A stretch of 44,940 nucleotides of DNA from Bdellovibrionales bacterium (GCA_022450595.1 JAKUPT010000020.1:1-44940), one strand, 5' to 3'. Positions 15,293 through 25,036 are shown, counted from the first letter of the stretch. Numbers and translations are program-made. Notes: generated from the sequence alone by a model not told the origin.

Positions 15293-16474
15293 ATGAGTGA
15301 ACTGCACTTTGTTGGTAAAGTCTGTGGCTCAAAAGATCAACTCAATCGAGCCTTAATTGTTCAAAGCTTTTTCCCACATTTAAGTATTGAAGGTGACTCC
15401 CAATGTGAGGACATTTTGTCTATGAAAAAAGCTCTAAAGGACTTTCAAAACGGAGCCAAAGAAATTGAGTGTGGAGATAGTAGAACCATTTTAAACTATT
15501 TAGCTTTAAGAGTTTCTCGTCAAAAAGGCCAATATATTTTAAAAGCATCAAATCGTTTATTCAAGCTGCGGCAAAATGATTTGCTTAAAATTTTAATGCA
15601 GTTGGGCTGTGAAGTTGAAATAGGGGAGAGTTATTTAAAAATCATTTCTTATGGTTGGAAGCCTCAGGGGGACGGACTGCATGTGAATCAAAAACAAAGC
15701 TCTGAATTTTTATCAGCCCTTCTGCTTTCCGCCTGGGAGTTACCGCAACCTTTATTTATACATAGACACTCCGAGGCCCTTGTTTCACAGTCGTATTTAA
15801 ATTTAACACTGAGTTTTTTAGGGGCACTTGGTATGACCATTAAGCACTCTAAAGATGGCTACTTTATAGATAAAGGCCAAAGTATTAGTGTCGCTAATTT
15901 TAAACTAGAGCCAGATATGAGTGTCTGCTATGCCTTAGCTTGTCATGCCTTGCTTCGTGGTTCTGCACGAATTCAGGAGTTTCCTCACCATAGTGTTCAA
16001 CCAGACTTTGCCTTTGTAAACCTATTAAAGCTTATGGGGGCCGAGATATACTATAAAGAAAACACATTAGTTGTTAAAAAAACAGCTCCACTCATGCCTA
16101 TGGCTATTGAATTTAATGAGATCCCAGATATGTTTCCAATGACCGCGGCTTTGTTTGGATTTTTCCCCTACGAAAGCAAGCTCTATGGATCTGCTCAATT
16201 GAGTTTTAAAGAGTCTCATTGTGTTGAGAATTGTATAAGCTTACTACAAGCCGTTGGGCGCAATGTCCACCCATGGAAAGATGGACTTTTGATAGAAAAA
16301 GGTGAGCCCGATTTCAATATGACTCCTGTGGTTTATGATGAAGGTCATGACCCTCGAATGGCAATGGCTGCGAGTTTATACATGGCCATGGGCTACCCAA
16401 TTACTATCAATGACCCTAATGTTGTTAATAAGACTTATCCAGAGTTCTGGTCTAGCATAGGTGTGAGGCCTTAA
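15293..16474 (+). CDS. EPSP-synthase-like protein (AroA family) with altered active site
   Basis: The start is ATG 15293; an in-frame TTG 9 bp upstream lacks a ribosome site. The 393-residue protein aligns over its whole length with 3-phosphoshikimate 1-carboxyvinyltransferase, the enzyme joining PEP to shikimate-3-phosphate. Conserved parts are GSK...NRAL (12-20), S136-S137, the S-x-x-Y motif (S165, Y168), D279 (IPDMFPMT), K306-E307, R355 and K380 (NKTYPEFW). Several residues standard in E. coli AroA differ: Ser23 is D15, the GNAGTAMR loop reads GDSRTILN (61-68), Gln171 is E138, Arg344 is C310 (KESHC instead of KETDR) and DHRMAM reads HDPRMAM. It may be a lineage-specific AroA or a changed function. 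The location beside DAHP synthase and men genes supports a chorismate role. Confidence 0.8.
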   Translation: MSELHFVGKVCGSKDQLNRALIVQSFFPHLSIEGDSQCEDILSMKKALKDFQNGAKEIECGDSRTILNYLALRVSRQKGQYILKASNRLFKLRQNDLLKILMQLGCEVEIGESYLKIISYGWKPQGDGLHVNQKQSSEFLSALLLSAWELPQPLFIHRHSEALVSQSYLNLTLSFLGALGMTIKHSKDGYFIDKGQSISVANFKLEPDMSVCYALACHALLRGSARIQEFPHHSVQPDFAFVNLLKLMGAEIYYKENTLVVKKTAPLMPMAIEFNEIPDMFPMTAALFGFFPYESKLYGSAQLSFKESHCVENCISLLQAVGRNVHPWKDGLLIEKGEPDFNMTPVVYDEGHDPRMAMAASLYMAMGYPITINDPNVVNKTYPEFWSSIGVRP

Positions 16475-16690
16475 AAGCTTATACTCTTTGAAATGGACCA
16501 AGCCACAACAGCTATGGGCTGGTGTTGGGGCGCTAATGAGCGAATGAGAGATAGAAAGCATTTTTAACTGCGAAAATCCTTCAAAATATTTAATTGTAGA
16601 AAATTTAATGCATATGAAGAGCTTTGGATGGGTTGAGTTCCAGAGGGTGTTTTATTATAAAAGTCTAAAGTTTTTCTTTGGGGGGGATGT

Positions 16691-18994
16691 GTGAAAGCTT
16701 TTATTTTATCAATAATTATTTTGTCATTTCATATGGGCATGGCTGCAGAGCGCGAAAATCCATGCTCCAAACTAGCTAGCACCTTTAAAGCCTCATCAGA
16801 TAGTCTCATTCAGAGTGTAAGCAACAACTATGAGTACTGTGAGAACTCACATGTTAAAAAACCAAAGTTTATACTTTTTATGCTTCATGGGCTAAAAGGG
16901 GATGTAACCACTTTTGGAGACTTTAAATCTATTTTAGAAACTAGGTATCCAGATATGCGGGTGGTCCCGTTGAGCTATCCAACAGGACACCAGCAAGTGC
17001 AGCTGTTTGATTTTAGAGATATTTTATACGCTAAAGTTTTAAACCATTTTCGTGAGTTTGATTTAAATCCAAACACTCCTTACGGCTTTCTTGTCCATTC
17101 TCAAGGGGGCTACATAGCCACCTCTTATGCACTTCAGTGCATCACCAAAGATCGTAGAGCGGATAAAAGTGTTTGTGGTTATAATGCTGGTAGAAAAAAA
17201 CTTAAAAAATTTGCTGTCAGTGATTTGCATGTTTTGCAGTCCGAGCAAATGCCTTCCATGTCACTTGAAGAGATCAAGCGTTGGCACCCAGCTAACTTAC
17301 AGCTTCTACTCACTTTAGGGACCCCTCACCACGGCTCTCCAATGGCCGCCACTGTGGTCAATAGTTGGTATGGCCCAATAGTCACAAAAGTCGGTGGTAT
17401 TTCATTTACAGAACTTGAAAGTATGAGCTTTGGAAGTGTAACAGCTCGAGTGGTAAGAACTATGCTTGAGGGACAGGCTGATGAACGTTTTCAACTGCCC
17501 AATGATTTTGATATTTACAACATAGCTGGGGACATTAGAAGCTCAACAAAGGTCTACAGTGATAAAATTCTGCAAAAAATTTCCTCCTATGCAGCAGATG
17601 TGATTAAAGATTATTTAATACCAGATAGAGAGTCTGACATGGTGGTTGAAACACCAGACGCTCGATTTGATTATATATCTGTGAATGAAGTTTCAAATAA
17701 TGAATTTGAAACAAAGCTAATTTCTAACGCCTCAAAATTTATGTCCGTGGATCTTCCCCATTTTAACTCTCCTATAGAGATTGGCATTGCTCGTATTTAT
17801 AAAAAATGTCAGTCGGCTTCAAATGCCGAAGATATGTTCCGTGAACGAGGCTACAAAGATGAGTACAGAAAAAACGCTAAGGCCAACTGCCCAGCCACAC
17901 ATCCTGGTTATGCTGTGATCACAAAAATCTTTGATAACAAGATGTCTGAGTATGGAATTCAGCACAGTTCAGCTTATCGCTCTTACTTAAAATCAGGAGA
18001 CCTATTTACCGAAGCAAATAGTCTGATTAAATCTGAAATTTCTAAGACTTTTCCAGTAAAACCATTTAAGAAGTTTTCTACTCAGATTGTAATTGATGTT
18101 CCAAGCGGTTATGCCAGAAGCTTTACACCTCCAAGTGAAATTGCAAAAGCCTACAAAAAAGAGGGCTTAAGGTCTGAAAGCTTTCAGGTTTTTGACTCTT
18201 ATTTTGATGTGTTTTTACAAGAGCTTAAAGACTATTTATTTTTAGAACTCACAGATGATGTAAAAGTCAGTCTTCAAACCTACAAGGATTTTAAAAAACA
18301 AGTCGTTGAAATTGAGGAGCTGACACCAAACTCAGTGGCTGAGTTTTATGAAAAAAACAACCTAGTTCATCAACTCAGTTCCACTAAAGCTTATTTAAGT
18401 CAGTCAAACTTCACTTACTTTCATCAGGGAACCTTAGAAAATCACTACAGCTTTCGTTTGAATGAAAATATGGAGACAGCTAAAAATCTATCTGATTTAA
18501 AAACAGCCAATTTAAAATATACGATTCAAATACCTGGCTGGCACAAAAAAGAAGTGACGGTTCCCGTTGCAGCCTCTTATAAGTCTGTGGCTACAGTGAC
18601 TGTTTCCCCATATTTACCAATTGCTTCTAATACTTCTCAATGTTTTATTGCTATTGTTGGAAGACATATGAAGTCTCATCGAGGAGTTATTTATCCCAAA
18701 GCACACTCACAACATGTGGATGTGGTTAAAGACAATGAGCTCTTTCAAGCCTCTTTAACAAATGCAGGCGCTGAGGTGTTACCAGAGTATACCTTATTGA
18801 AAATTCAAAAAAGAGTGACCACAGAAAGTTATGATAGATACAAAGTTGAAACTCTTATCGACACTCCATTTAGACACTACAGAGATTATCCAAAAAGCTC
18901 TTTGCCAAGAAGAGGCTATATAGATGTTCGAGATGTTGATGTTTTAGAGCCCTGTGCTGTTGTTAAAGGTCACAGACCCTTTCCAAGGGATTAA
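16691..18994 (+). CDS. Large secreted alpha/beta hydrolase (PGAP1/lipase-like)
   Basis: The 767-residue protein starts at GTG after a run of G (ribosome site) and has a signal peptide (MKAFILSIIILSFHMGMAA). Residues 58-330 form an alpha/beta-hydrolase domain with MLHGLKGDVTTF for the oxyanion hole and nucleophile S137 in LVHSQGGYIATSYA. TLGTPHHGSPMAA is a signature of PGAP1-like and triacylglycerol lipases, and D326/H-type residues would come from the ESDMVVETPDARF and DLPHFNSP regions. The C-terminal ~400 residues match nothing I recognise. They include a region with KVSLQTYKDFKKQVVEIEEL and a beta-rich end. It probably acts on lipids or esters in the periplasm or outside the cell. It stands alone between the AroA-like gene and menG. 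Confidence 0.75.
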   Translation: MKAFILSIIILSFHMGMAAERENPCSKLASTFKASSDSLIQSVSNNYEYCENSHVKKPKFILFMLHGLKGDVTTFGDFKSILETRYPDMRVVPLSYPTGHQQVQLFDFRDILYAKVLNHFREFDLNPNTPYGFLVHSQGGYIATSYALQCITKDRRADKSVCGYNAGRKKLKKFAVSDLHVLQSEQMPSMSLEEIKRWHPANLQLLLTLGTPHHGSPMAATVVNSWYGPIVTKVGGISFTELESMSFGSVTARVVRTMLEGQADERFQLPNDFDIYNIAGDIRSSTKVYSDKILQKISSYAADVIKDYLIPDRESDMVVETPDARFDYISVNEVSNNEFETKLISNASKFMSVDLPHFNSPIEIGIARIYKKCQSASNAEDMFRERGYKDEYRKNAKANCPATHPGYAVITKIFDNKMSEYGIQHSSAYRSYLKSGDLFTEANSLIKSEISKTFPVKPFKKFSTQIVIDVPSGYARSFTPPSEIAKAYKKEGLRSESFQVFDSYFDVFLQELKDYLFLELTDDVKVSLQTYKDFKKQVVEIEELTPNSVAEFYEKNNLVHQLSSTKAYLSQSNFTYFHQGTLENHYSFRLNENMETAKNLSDLKTANLKYTIQIPGWHKKEVTVPVAASYKSVATVTVSPYLPIASNTSQCFIAIVGRHMKSHRGVIYPKAHSQHVDVVKDNELFQASLTNAGAEVLPEYTLLKIQKRVTTESYDRYKVETLIDTPFRHYRDYPKSSLPRRGYIDVRDVDVLEPCAVVKGHRPFPRD

Positions 18995-19017
18995 TATATT
19001 TTCACTAAAAAAGTCAT

Positions 19018-19032
19018 GTCGCCATTGGCGAC
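19018..19032. terminator. Hairpin between convergent genes, weak bidirectional terminator
   Basis: GTCGCC and GGCGAC form a 6-bp G+C-rich stem with an ATT loop, in the 176-bp gap between the convergent lipase and menG genes. On the minus strand a run of six T follows after five bases; on the plus strand TTTT follows after six. It most likely ends the menG transcript. The stem is short, so the call is tentative. Confidence 0.4.
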
Positions 19033-19170
19033 AGTGGCTTTTAGTATGAGCGCCATTGTTGTTGGCTTAGATGTTTGTATTTAATAGATAATCAGAGTTT
19101 TAAATTAAGCCTTATTTTTAACAAAGCTCTAATGTTTTTCTTAGATAAGTCCAAAACTACTATTGAGATA

Positions 19171-19884
19171 TTACTTAACAATGCCTTTATAAATAAAGCT
19201 GGCACCACCCATTAGAGAAGAAAATTCCCTGTGTTTAAAAACCTGTGCTTGATCCATAAGAGCAATGAACTTTTCTTTACTGGGAAAGTGAGTAGAGGAC
19301 TGATTTAAATACTCATAGGCTTTTTTATTGCCACCGGCCCATCCACCTAAGCGAGGAACTAAGTATTTAAAGTATGCTGTTATAAATGGCTGCAATATAG
19401 GATTTCCAGTGTCTCCTGTTTCTAAAATCATGACTTTGCCACCAGGTTTTGTGACTCGAGCCATTTCTTGTAAAGCCTTAAGGGGGTCTTCAACATTACG
19501 AATGCCGTAACCAATACTAGTAATGTCAAAACGATTGTCTTCATAAGGAAGTTGAGTGGCATCAGCCAATTCAAAATCCACTTCAAGATTCATTTGTTTG
19601 GCTTTTTTTGGGGCTTCTTCCAGCATTCCATCACAAAAGTCAGTGCCTAGCACATAACCCTCAGGGCCCACAGCCTCTTTAAAGCAAAAGGCTAAATCGC
19701 CGGTGCCCGTGGCACAGTCTAAAACATGGTCACCTTTTTTTGCCTCACTTAACTCAACAAACTTTTTTCGCCAGCGCTTGACCATTCCAAGAGTGATCAC
19801 ATCGTTGGCTTTGTCATAGTTAGAAGAAATAGAATTAAAAGTTTGTTTTATAAATTCCGGCTCAGGGCCTTTGATTGTTTGCAT
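19171..19884 (-). CDS. ubiE: Demethylmenaquinone methyltransferase (MenG/UbiE)
   Basis: The 237-residue SAM-dependent methyltransferase carries out the last step of menaquinone synthesis, C-methylation of the naphthoquinone ring. Motif I is VLDCATGTGDLAF. The family signatures are the N-terminal FNSISSNYDKANDVITLGMVKRWR and YGIRNVEDPLKALQEMARVTKPGG, with the C-terminal YEYLNQSSTHFPS region also typical. Its ATG follows the DAHP synthase stop with no gap, so both are one unit. No ubiquinone genes are nearby, so the menaquinone role (menG) is favoured. Confidence 0.95.
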   Translation of the reverse strand: MQTIKGPEPEFIKQTFNSISSNYDKANDVITLGMVKRWRKKFVELSEAKKGDHVLDCATGTGDLAFCFKEAVGPEGYVLGTDFCDGMLEEAPKKAKQMNLEVDFELADATQLPYEDNRFDITSIGYGIRNVEDPLKALQEMARVTKPGGKVMILETGDTGNPILQPFITAYFKYLVPRLGGWAGGNKKAYEYLNQSSTHFPSKEKFIALMDQAQVFKHREFSSLMGGASFIYKGIVK

Positions 19885-20676
19885 TTACACACTCTCAAGC
19901 TTTTTATTAAATACAGATAAAACATTTTTTAATTGAGTCATCATTTGATCAAAATTTTCAAAGTCTAAAGCTTGAAAACCATCAGACAAAGCTTTATTCG
20001 GCTCTGGGTGAACTTCAACCATAACCCCATCAGCTCCAGCACTGGCAGCAGCTAAGGTGACAGGTGTGACAAAGTCACTGATTCCTGTGCCATGACTAGG
20101 GTCTGCAATGATGGGAAACTCTGTACGCTGTTTAATATAAACAATAGCATTAATATCAAAAGTGTTTCGAGTGACAGTTTCAAAGCTACGGATGCCTCTT
20201 TCACAAAAAATAATGTCTTCGTTACCACCTTGAACCAAATAATCAGCAGCCTTCAGCCACTCTTCAACCGTTGCACAAAAACCGCGCTTTAAAATGATCG
20301 GTGTTTTTGTTTGTCCAAGTTCTTTTAAAAGCTCATAATTATGCATATTTCGTGAACCCACTTGAAAAGCATCAACCACTCCAGCCAGGTCAGGAATCTG
20401 CCTTGGGTCAGTGACTTCTGTAACAAAAGGAATATTTAGTTCTGATCTGATTTTTTTAACAATAGAAAAGGCTTTTTCACCCAAACCTTGAAAGCTATTG
20501 GGACTCGTGCGTAATTTATAAACACCACCACGGATCACACAGGCACCTTTGCTTTTAACAAACTCAGCAGTTTCAAAGGCTTGTTTTTCAGATTCAATAG
20601 AGCACGGGCCTGCAAATACAGCAAAATGACTACCGCCAATGAGCGTGGACCCAATTTTCACAGTTTTCGTTTTCAT
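19885..20676 (-). CDS. DAHP synthase, type I-beta (no regulatory domain)
   Basis: The 263-residue enzyme condenses PEP and erythrose-4-phosphate, the first step of the shikimate pathway. It shows FAGPCSIES, the GGVYKLRTSPNSFQG loop, QVGSRNMHNYELL, ILKRGFCATVEEW, CERGIRSF, DPSHGTG and a metal-binding EVHPEP motif. This matches the KDO8P-synthase-like AroF/AroA(Q)-type group. The R-T-S-P sequence favours DAHP over KDO8P synthase. There is no ACT or chorismate mutase extension, so it is probably not feedback-regulated in cis. It is followed immediately by menG and is divergent from menF, linking chorismate supply to quinone synthesis. Confidence 0.93.
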   Translation of the reverse strand: MKTKTVKIGSTLIGGSHFAVFAGPCSIESEKQAFETAEFVKSKGACVIRGGVYKLRTSPNSFQGLGEKAFSIVKKIRSELNIPFVTEVTDPRQIPDLAGVVDAFQVGSRNMHNYELLKELGQTKTPIILKRGFCATVEEWLKAADYLVQGGNEDIIFCERGIRSFETVTRNTFDINAIVYIKQRTEFPIIADPSHGTGISDFVTPVTLAAASAGADGVMVEVHPEPNKALSDGFQALDFENFDQMMTQLKNVLSVFNKKLESV

Positions 20677-20778
20677 TTATAACCTCAACAGATGGACATT
20701 TACGCCCATTTGGTTTAAAAAAATACCTTATACATCAGTAAAGTCCAACCAGTTTTGACGTTTGGCGGTAAGGTTTTC

Positions 20779-21858
20779 ATGTTTGTCCTAGATCAATTTT
20801 TATACAGTGGTGCGGTTATACAAGAATCAGACACCAGTTGGCTAGTATTTTGGGGAGATTATAGCTGGGAAGATAAGCCAGATCCAAATCAACCATCTCT
20901 GTATGCTCCTGATTTCTTTATGAAAAACCAAAACCAATGGCTATGGTTTAAAAATTATAAAAGCTTTACTAGCTCTGAGTTGCAGCAGTCTCTTGAAGGG
21001 CGCAAAGAAGGTGAAAAGATCAGCTTAAAACAGCTACAGCACCAATGGGAGCAGATGAACTCTTTAACCTGGAACTGGAAACAGCCAGAAAAATCTGACT
21101 TTGCCCAGGAATTTCAGGAAATCCAGCAGCTATTTGATTCGCAAAAATTAGAAAAAGCCGTTCCGATAGTTTTTGCCAAGTCTCCAATAATCCCTGAAGA
21201 TTTTGTTTTAAAAAACTTAATCCATAAACTCTTATTAACGGCTCCAGGGCAGCATGCCTATGGGTTTTGGACTCAAGAAGAGGGCATGTTAGGAATCAGT
21301 CCTGAGGTTTTATTTGAAAAAAACAAGAACAACTTAAAAACCCTGGCCCTTGCAGGAACGGCGCAAGATCCTCAAGCACTTATTAAGGATCAAAAACAGC
21401 TAAAAGAGCATCATTTGGTCATTGAGGGAATTAAAGAGAGCTTTAATGGTCATAAACTGACCACCAAAGAGACTGAAGCTTGGAGTGTTGGAGACTTTTG
21501 GCATTTAAAAACTCCAATTCAAATTGAATTACAAACTGATCTTAAATTTGAACAGATTGTTTCAAAGTTTCACCCAACGCCAGCCCTTGGAGGTTATCCG
21601 AAATCTCATTTTTGGGACTGGGCCATTGAAAACAGCCAAGGCAAAGAGCAGAGGATGCGATTTGGAGCACCTTTTGGTGTTCATTTATCAAGTAGTGAAA
21701 GTAAAGTGCTTGTTGCCATACGAAATGTTCAATGGAATGAAACAGAGGGCTTAAGCGTTATTAGTGGTTGTGGTGTTGTGCCTGAAAGCCAGTTAGATTC
21801 AGAGTGGAATGAGTTAAGCCTTAAAAGACAAGCTGTATTTAGGATGTTTGGGCTATGA
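20779..21858 (+). CDS. menF: Isochorismate synthase
   Basis: I choose ATG 20779 because TAAGG lies just upstream; an in-frame TTG 24 bp earlier has no ribosome site. The 359-residue enzyme turns chorismate into isochorismate, opening the menaquinone branch. The C-terminal chorismate-binding domain has LALAGTA, EHHLVIEGIKESF, FHPTPALGGYPK and the closing VAIRNVQW...SGCGVVPESQLDSEWNE. The N-terminal third is divergent, as is common in MenF. It is the first gene of menF-D-H-B-A-C and overlaps menD by 4 bp. Confidence 0.92.
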   Translation: MFVLDQFLYSGAVIQESDTSWLVFWGDYSWEDKPDPNQPSLYAPDFFMKNQNQWLWFKNYKSFTSSELQQSLEGRKEGEKISLKQLQHQWEQMNSLTWNWKQPEKSDFAQEFQEIQQLFDSQKLEKAVPIVFAKSPIIPEDFVLKNLIHKLLLTAPGQHAYGFWTQEEGMLGISPEVLFEKNKNNLKTLALAGTAQDPQALIKDQKQLKEHHLVIEGIKESFNGHKLTTKETEAWSVGDFWHLKTPIQIELQTDLKFEQIVSKFHPTPALGGYPKSHFWDWAIENSQGKEQRMRFGAPFGVHLSSSESKVLVAIRNVQWNETEGLSVISGCGVVPESQLDSEWNELSLKRQAVFRMFGL

Positions 21859-23426
21859 ATGTAAAATCAAGCTTTCAGCTTATAAATGAGCTTTACCTTT
21901 GGGGCGTGAGAGATTTTGTTGTGTGTGCCGGAGCAAGAAATGCTCCCTTTATTCATGTGCTTGAAAATTTAAAAAAAGATATTAATGTTTACAGCTTTTT
22001 TGAAGAAAGAAGTGCCGGCTTTTTTGCTCTTGGAAAAATAAAAAAAAATAACAAACCAACCGTTGTGATCACTACAAGTGGCACAGCTGTTGCGAATCTT
22101 TTACCCAGTGTTATCGAGGCTCATTACACCGGACTGCCTCTTGTGATAATTAGCTGTGATCGACCACAGTCTTACCGGGGAAGTGGTGCCCCCCAAAGTA
22201 TTGACCAAGTAGGTATTTTTTCCAATTATGTGGAAAAAACTTGGGATATTGCCATTAATAAATTCTTAGACTGGGTGTTTATCAAGAATCTTTCAAAGCG
22301 AAAGCCCCATCATATTAATGTTTGCATTGATGAACCTTTAATAGATGAAGCCATTGATGAGTCTCTATGGCAAGAGCCAAAAGACAGCACATCAGTGCAT
22401 GAACTAAAAGATAAAAACTTTTCTGAACAAATTGATATTATCTATACATTAAAATTCCCCCTCATTCTTATTGGTGGGCTCAAGCAAGAAGACCGTGCCA
22501 AAGTTAAAGCATTTTTGTTAAAACTCAAATCACCTTTTTATGCAGAAGCGGCCAGTGGCCTGCGTGAAGATGCTGAACTGGATAAGTTTAGAATCAAGTG
22601 CTCGGAAAAAATATTACCCAAAATTGAATTTAAAAGTATTTTAAGAATTGGCTCAGTTCCTACTATGAGGTTTTGGAGAGATTTAGAGGGTAAGTTTTCA
22701 AAGCTGCCAGTGGTCAGTGTGTCTCATCTTGCTTTTAAAGGCCTTTCTCGACACTCTAAACTTGTTCCTTTAAGTTTACTTGAAACTGTAGAAGTTGAAA
22801 AAATGGTAGATAAGTTAAGTCTTGCAACCTTAGAGCAGGATAAAAGTCAGTGTAAAAACATTCAAAGCTTATTGGCTAAATTTCCAAACTCTGAACAGGC
22901 CATAGTGTCAAAACTCTCGCAAGTGATTCCTTCCGAACAAATGGTGTTTTTAGGCAATAGTTTGCCCATTAGAGAATGGAACGAGTTTGCAAGCTATGAC
23001 CATCCTCACCCTTGCATTGAAGCTAACAGAGGTGCCAATGGAATTGATGGCATAATATCCACAAGCCTTGGCTTGTGCTCATCCAACCAACCGGTTTGGG
23101 CGATAGTGGGGGATCTGACGGCCATGTATGACATGTCGGCTTTATGGCCGCTAAGCCCCAACAATCAGCAGTCAAAGCTGGAAGGGGATTTTAAACTAGT
23201 AATTGTAAATAATGGCGGCGGTAAAATATTTGAACAAAAGTTTAAGGAAAAGCTGTTTTTAAATACCCACACAACAGACTTTAAATCACTGGCAAACTTT
23301 TGGAATGTGGACTACACCACCGATATGAGTATTGCTAAACAGTATCAGCGTTGTATTTGTGAGTTAAAACCAGACTCCGAGCAAACAGCCCAATTTTTTA
23401 AAGAGTATAACGAGCTATTTGAATGA
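21855..23426 (+). CDS. menD: SEPHCHC synthase
   Basis: The 523-residue thiamine-diphosphate enzyme adds a succinyl semialdehyde unit from 2-oxoglutarate to isochorismate. The N-terminal part has VCAGARNAPFI (normally CPGSRSxPL; here SRS reads ARN), FEERSAGFFALG with the ThDP-activating Glu, and TTSGTAVANLLPS. The C-terminal half holds EANRGANGIDG and the ThDP/Mg motif GDLTAMYDMSALW...NNGGG. Length is slightly below the usual ~555. It overlaps both neighbours by 4 bp (ATGA). Confidence 0.94.
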   Translation: MNVKSSFQLINELYLWGVRDFVVCAGARNAPFIHVLENLKKDINVYSFFEERSAGFFALGKIKKNNKPTVVITTSGTAVANLLPSVIEAHYTGLPLVIISCDRPQSYRGSGAPQSIDQVGIFSNYVEKTWDIAINKFLDWVFIKNLSKRKPHHINVCIDEPLIDEAIDESLWQEPKDSTSVHELKDKNFSEQIDIIYTLKFPLILIGGLKQEDRAKVKAFLLKLKSPFYAEAASGLREDAELDKFRIKCSEKILPKIEFKSILRIGSVPTMRFWRDLEGKFSKLPVVSVSHLAFKGLSRHSKLVPLSLLETVEVEKMVDKLSLATLEQDKSQCKNIQSLLAKFPNSEQAIVSKLSQVIPSEQMVFLGNSLPIREWNEFASYDHPHPCIEANRGANGIDGIISTSLGLCSSNQPVWAIVGDLTAMYDMSALWPLSPNNQQSKLEGDFKLVIVNNGGGKIFEQKFKEKLFLNTHTTDFKSLANFWNVDYTTDMSIAKQYQRCICELKPDSEQTAQFFKEYNELFE

Positions 23427-24136
23427 TTTGGGTGCTTCCAGGATTTTTAGGTCAATCAAAGGACTTTGAAGTATTAGAGAAGTTTCAATACAAAGTGATA
23501 CCTTTGTTTGAAAAAAATCATGAACTAAATATTAATATTAGAAAAAAAAAGTGGGTTGAAAATTTCACTCATTATATTCAAGAACAAAAGCAAACCAGCA
23601 ATATTCTTTTAGGTTATTCTTTTGGAGCAAGGTTAGCTCTTGAAGTTCTTAAAAGTCACAAAGATTTGTTTACTCATTGTGTTTTTATATCAGCTAACAC
23701 CATAAACTTGTCGTCTGAGGAGCGCAGTGCTCGTAAGCTCAAGGACCAAAAGTGGGCACACGGCTTTTTAAAAAATGATTGGGAGCAGACACTTAAACAG
23801 TGGAACAATCAGGCTGTATTAAAAAACTCCACCCAAGCCAAAAGAAAAAAACATGATTTTGACTTTAAAGCCATTGAATTAGCTTTTACTGAATACTCCC
23901 TTGCTGAGCAAAACCTTCGAGCTGAAGATTTTAAAGATGTAAACTCCAAACTGCTATGGCTGTTCGGTGAGCAGGATTCAAAGTTTGTTAAAATTTCTAA
24001 AAATATGCAGGATTTATCTTGGCCAGGGCAGTTCTTAACAATCCCCAATGCTGGACATCGATTGCATTTGGACAATCCAGAAGACTTTTTAACGACATTG
24101 AGTGAATTCCTTGCTAACAAAATAGAGATGTTGTAA
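23423..24136 (+). CDS. menH: SHCHC synthase-type alpha/beta hydrolase
   Basis: The 237-residue alpha/beta-hydrolase has LPGFLGQSKDFE for the oxyanion loop, S66 in LLGYSFGARLALEVL as nucleophile, and a late GHRLHLDNP His. This matches MenH, which eliminates pyruvate from SEPHCHC. Identification rests on the fold plus its position directly behind menD (4-bp overlap) and ahead of menB. A similar hydrolase with another job is unlikely here. Confidence 0.88.
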   Translation: MIWVLPGFLGQSKDFEVLEKFQYKVIPLFEKNHELNINIRKKKWVENFTHYIQEQKQTSNILLGYSFGARLALEVLKSHKDLFTHCVFISANTINLSSEERSARKLKDQKWAHGFLKNDWEQTLKQWNNQAVLKNSTQAKRKKHDFDFKAIELAFTEYSLAEQNLRAEDFKDVNSKLLWLFGEQDSKFVKISKNMQDLSWPGQFLTIPNAGHRLHLDNPEDFLTTLSEFLANKIEML

Positions 24137-24210
24137 TTAAAAATCATACAAACAGATCAAAAGTTTAAGCCTTTTCTTAAAAGGAAATTTTCAAACGACG
24201 GGAGAGTCAA

Positions 24211-25032
24211 ATGTCAGAATCTTGGGTATCTATTAAGCAATATGAAGATATTAAATTTGAAAGAACAGAAGATGGTGTTGCTAAAATCACTATTAACCGT
24301 CCTGAGGTTAGAAATGCCTTCAGACCACAAACCGTGCACGAGCTTAAAGATGCTTTAGAGATTTGCCGTGAAGAACCACAAATCGGAGTGATTGTTCTTA
24401 CCGGAGAAGGCAAAGATGCTTTTTGTGCTGGAGGAGACCAAAAAGTAAGAGGCTCTGCAGGCTATATTGGAAGCGATGGTGTGCCTCGTTTAAATATTTT
24501 AGATGTACAAAAAATGATCCGCCAAATGCCAAAACCAGTGGTGGCAATGGTCGCCGGATATGCCATTGGTGGTGGCCACGTATTGCATGTGGTTTGTGAT
24601 CTCACTATTGCTGCGGATAATGCCATCTTTGGTCAAACCGGTCCAAAAGTAGGATCATTTGACGGTGGCTTAGGAAGTAGTTATTTAGCAAGAATCGTTG
24701 GTCAGAAAAAAGCCCGCGAGATCTGGTTTTTATGCAGACAGTACAACGCCGAACAGGCTATGGATATGGGCTTAGTGAATCATGTGGTTCCTTATGCTGA
24801 GCTTGAACAAGAAACTTTAAAGTGGTGTCGTGAAATGCTTGAACACTCACCAATGGCACTTCGTTGTTTAAAGTCCTGTTTAAATGCGGACTGTGATGGT
24901 CAAGTTGGATTACTAGATTTAGCCGGCAATGCCACTTTGATGTACTACATGACTGAAGAGGCACAAGAGGGTAAAAAAGCCTTTGTTGAAAAGCGTAAGC
25001 CAGATTTTAATAAATTCCCTCGTCTGCCTTAA
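24211..25032 (+). CDS. menB: 1,4-dihydroxy-2-naphthoyl-CoA synthase
   Basis: The 273-residue crotonase-fold enzyme closes the second ring of the naphthoquinone from o-succinylbenzoyl-CoA. It has the family sequence [11 protein letters not shown] (oxyanion), [39 protein letters not shown] and the C-terminal [12 protein letters not shown] that completes the active site. These are nearly invariant in MenB. GGGAGA precedes the ATG. A 74-bp gap separates it from menH, so a separate ribosome entry or minor promoter is possible. Confidence 0.97.
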   Translation: MSESWVSIKQYEDIKFERTEDGVAKITINRPEVRNAFRPQTVHELKDALEICREEPQIGVIVLTGEGKDAFCAGGDQKVRGSAGYIGSDGVPRLNILDVQKMIRQMPKPVVAMVAGYAIGGGHVLHVVCDLTIAADNAIFGQTGPKVGSFDGGLGSSYLARIVGQKKAREIWFLCRQYNAEQAMDMGLVNHVVPYAELEQETLKWCREMLEHSPMALRCLKSCLNADCDGQVGLLDLAGNATLMYYMTEEAQEGKKAFVEKRKPDFNKFPRLP

Positions 25033-25036
25033 TTAA

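Noticed and set aside
16490-16560. Imperfect hairpin (GCCaCAACA.../...TGTTGgGGC) after the AroA-like gene
   Set aside because: Stem has a mismatch and bulges and no T-run follows, so a terminator call is not supported.
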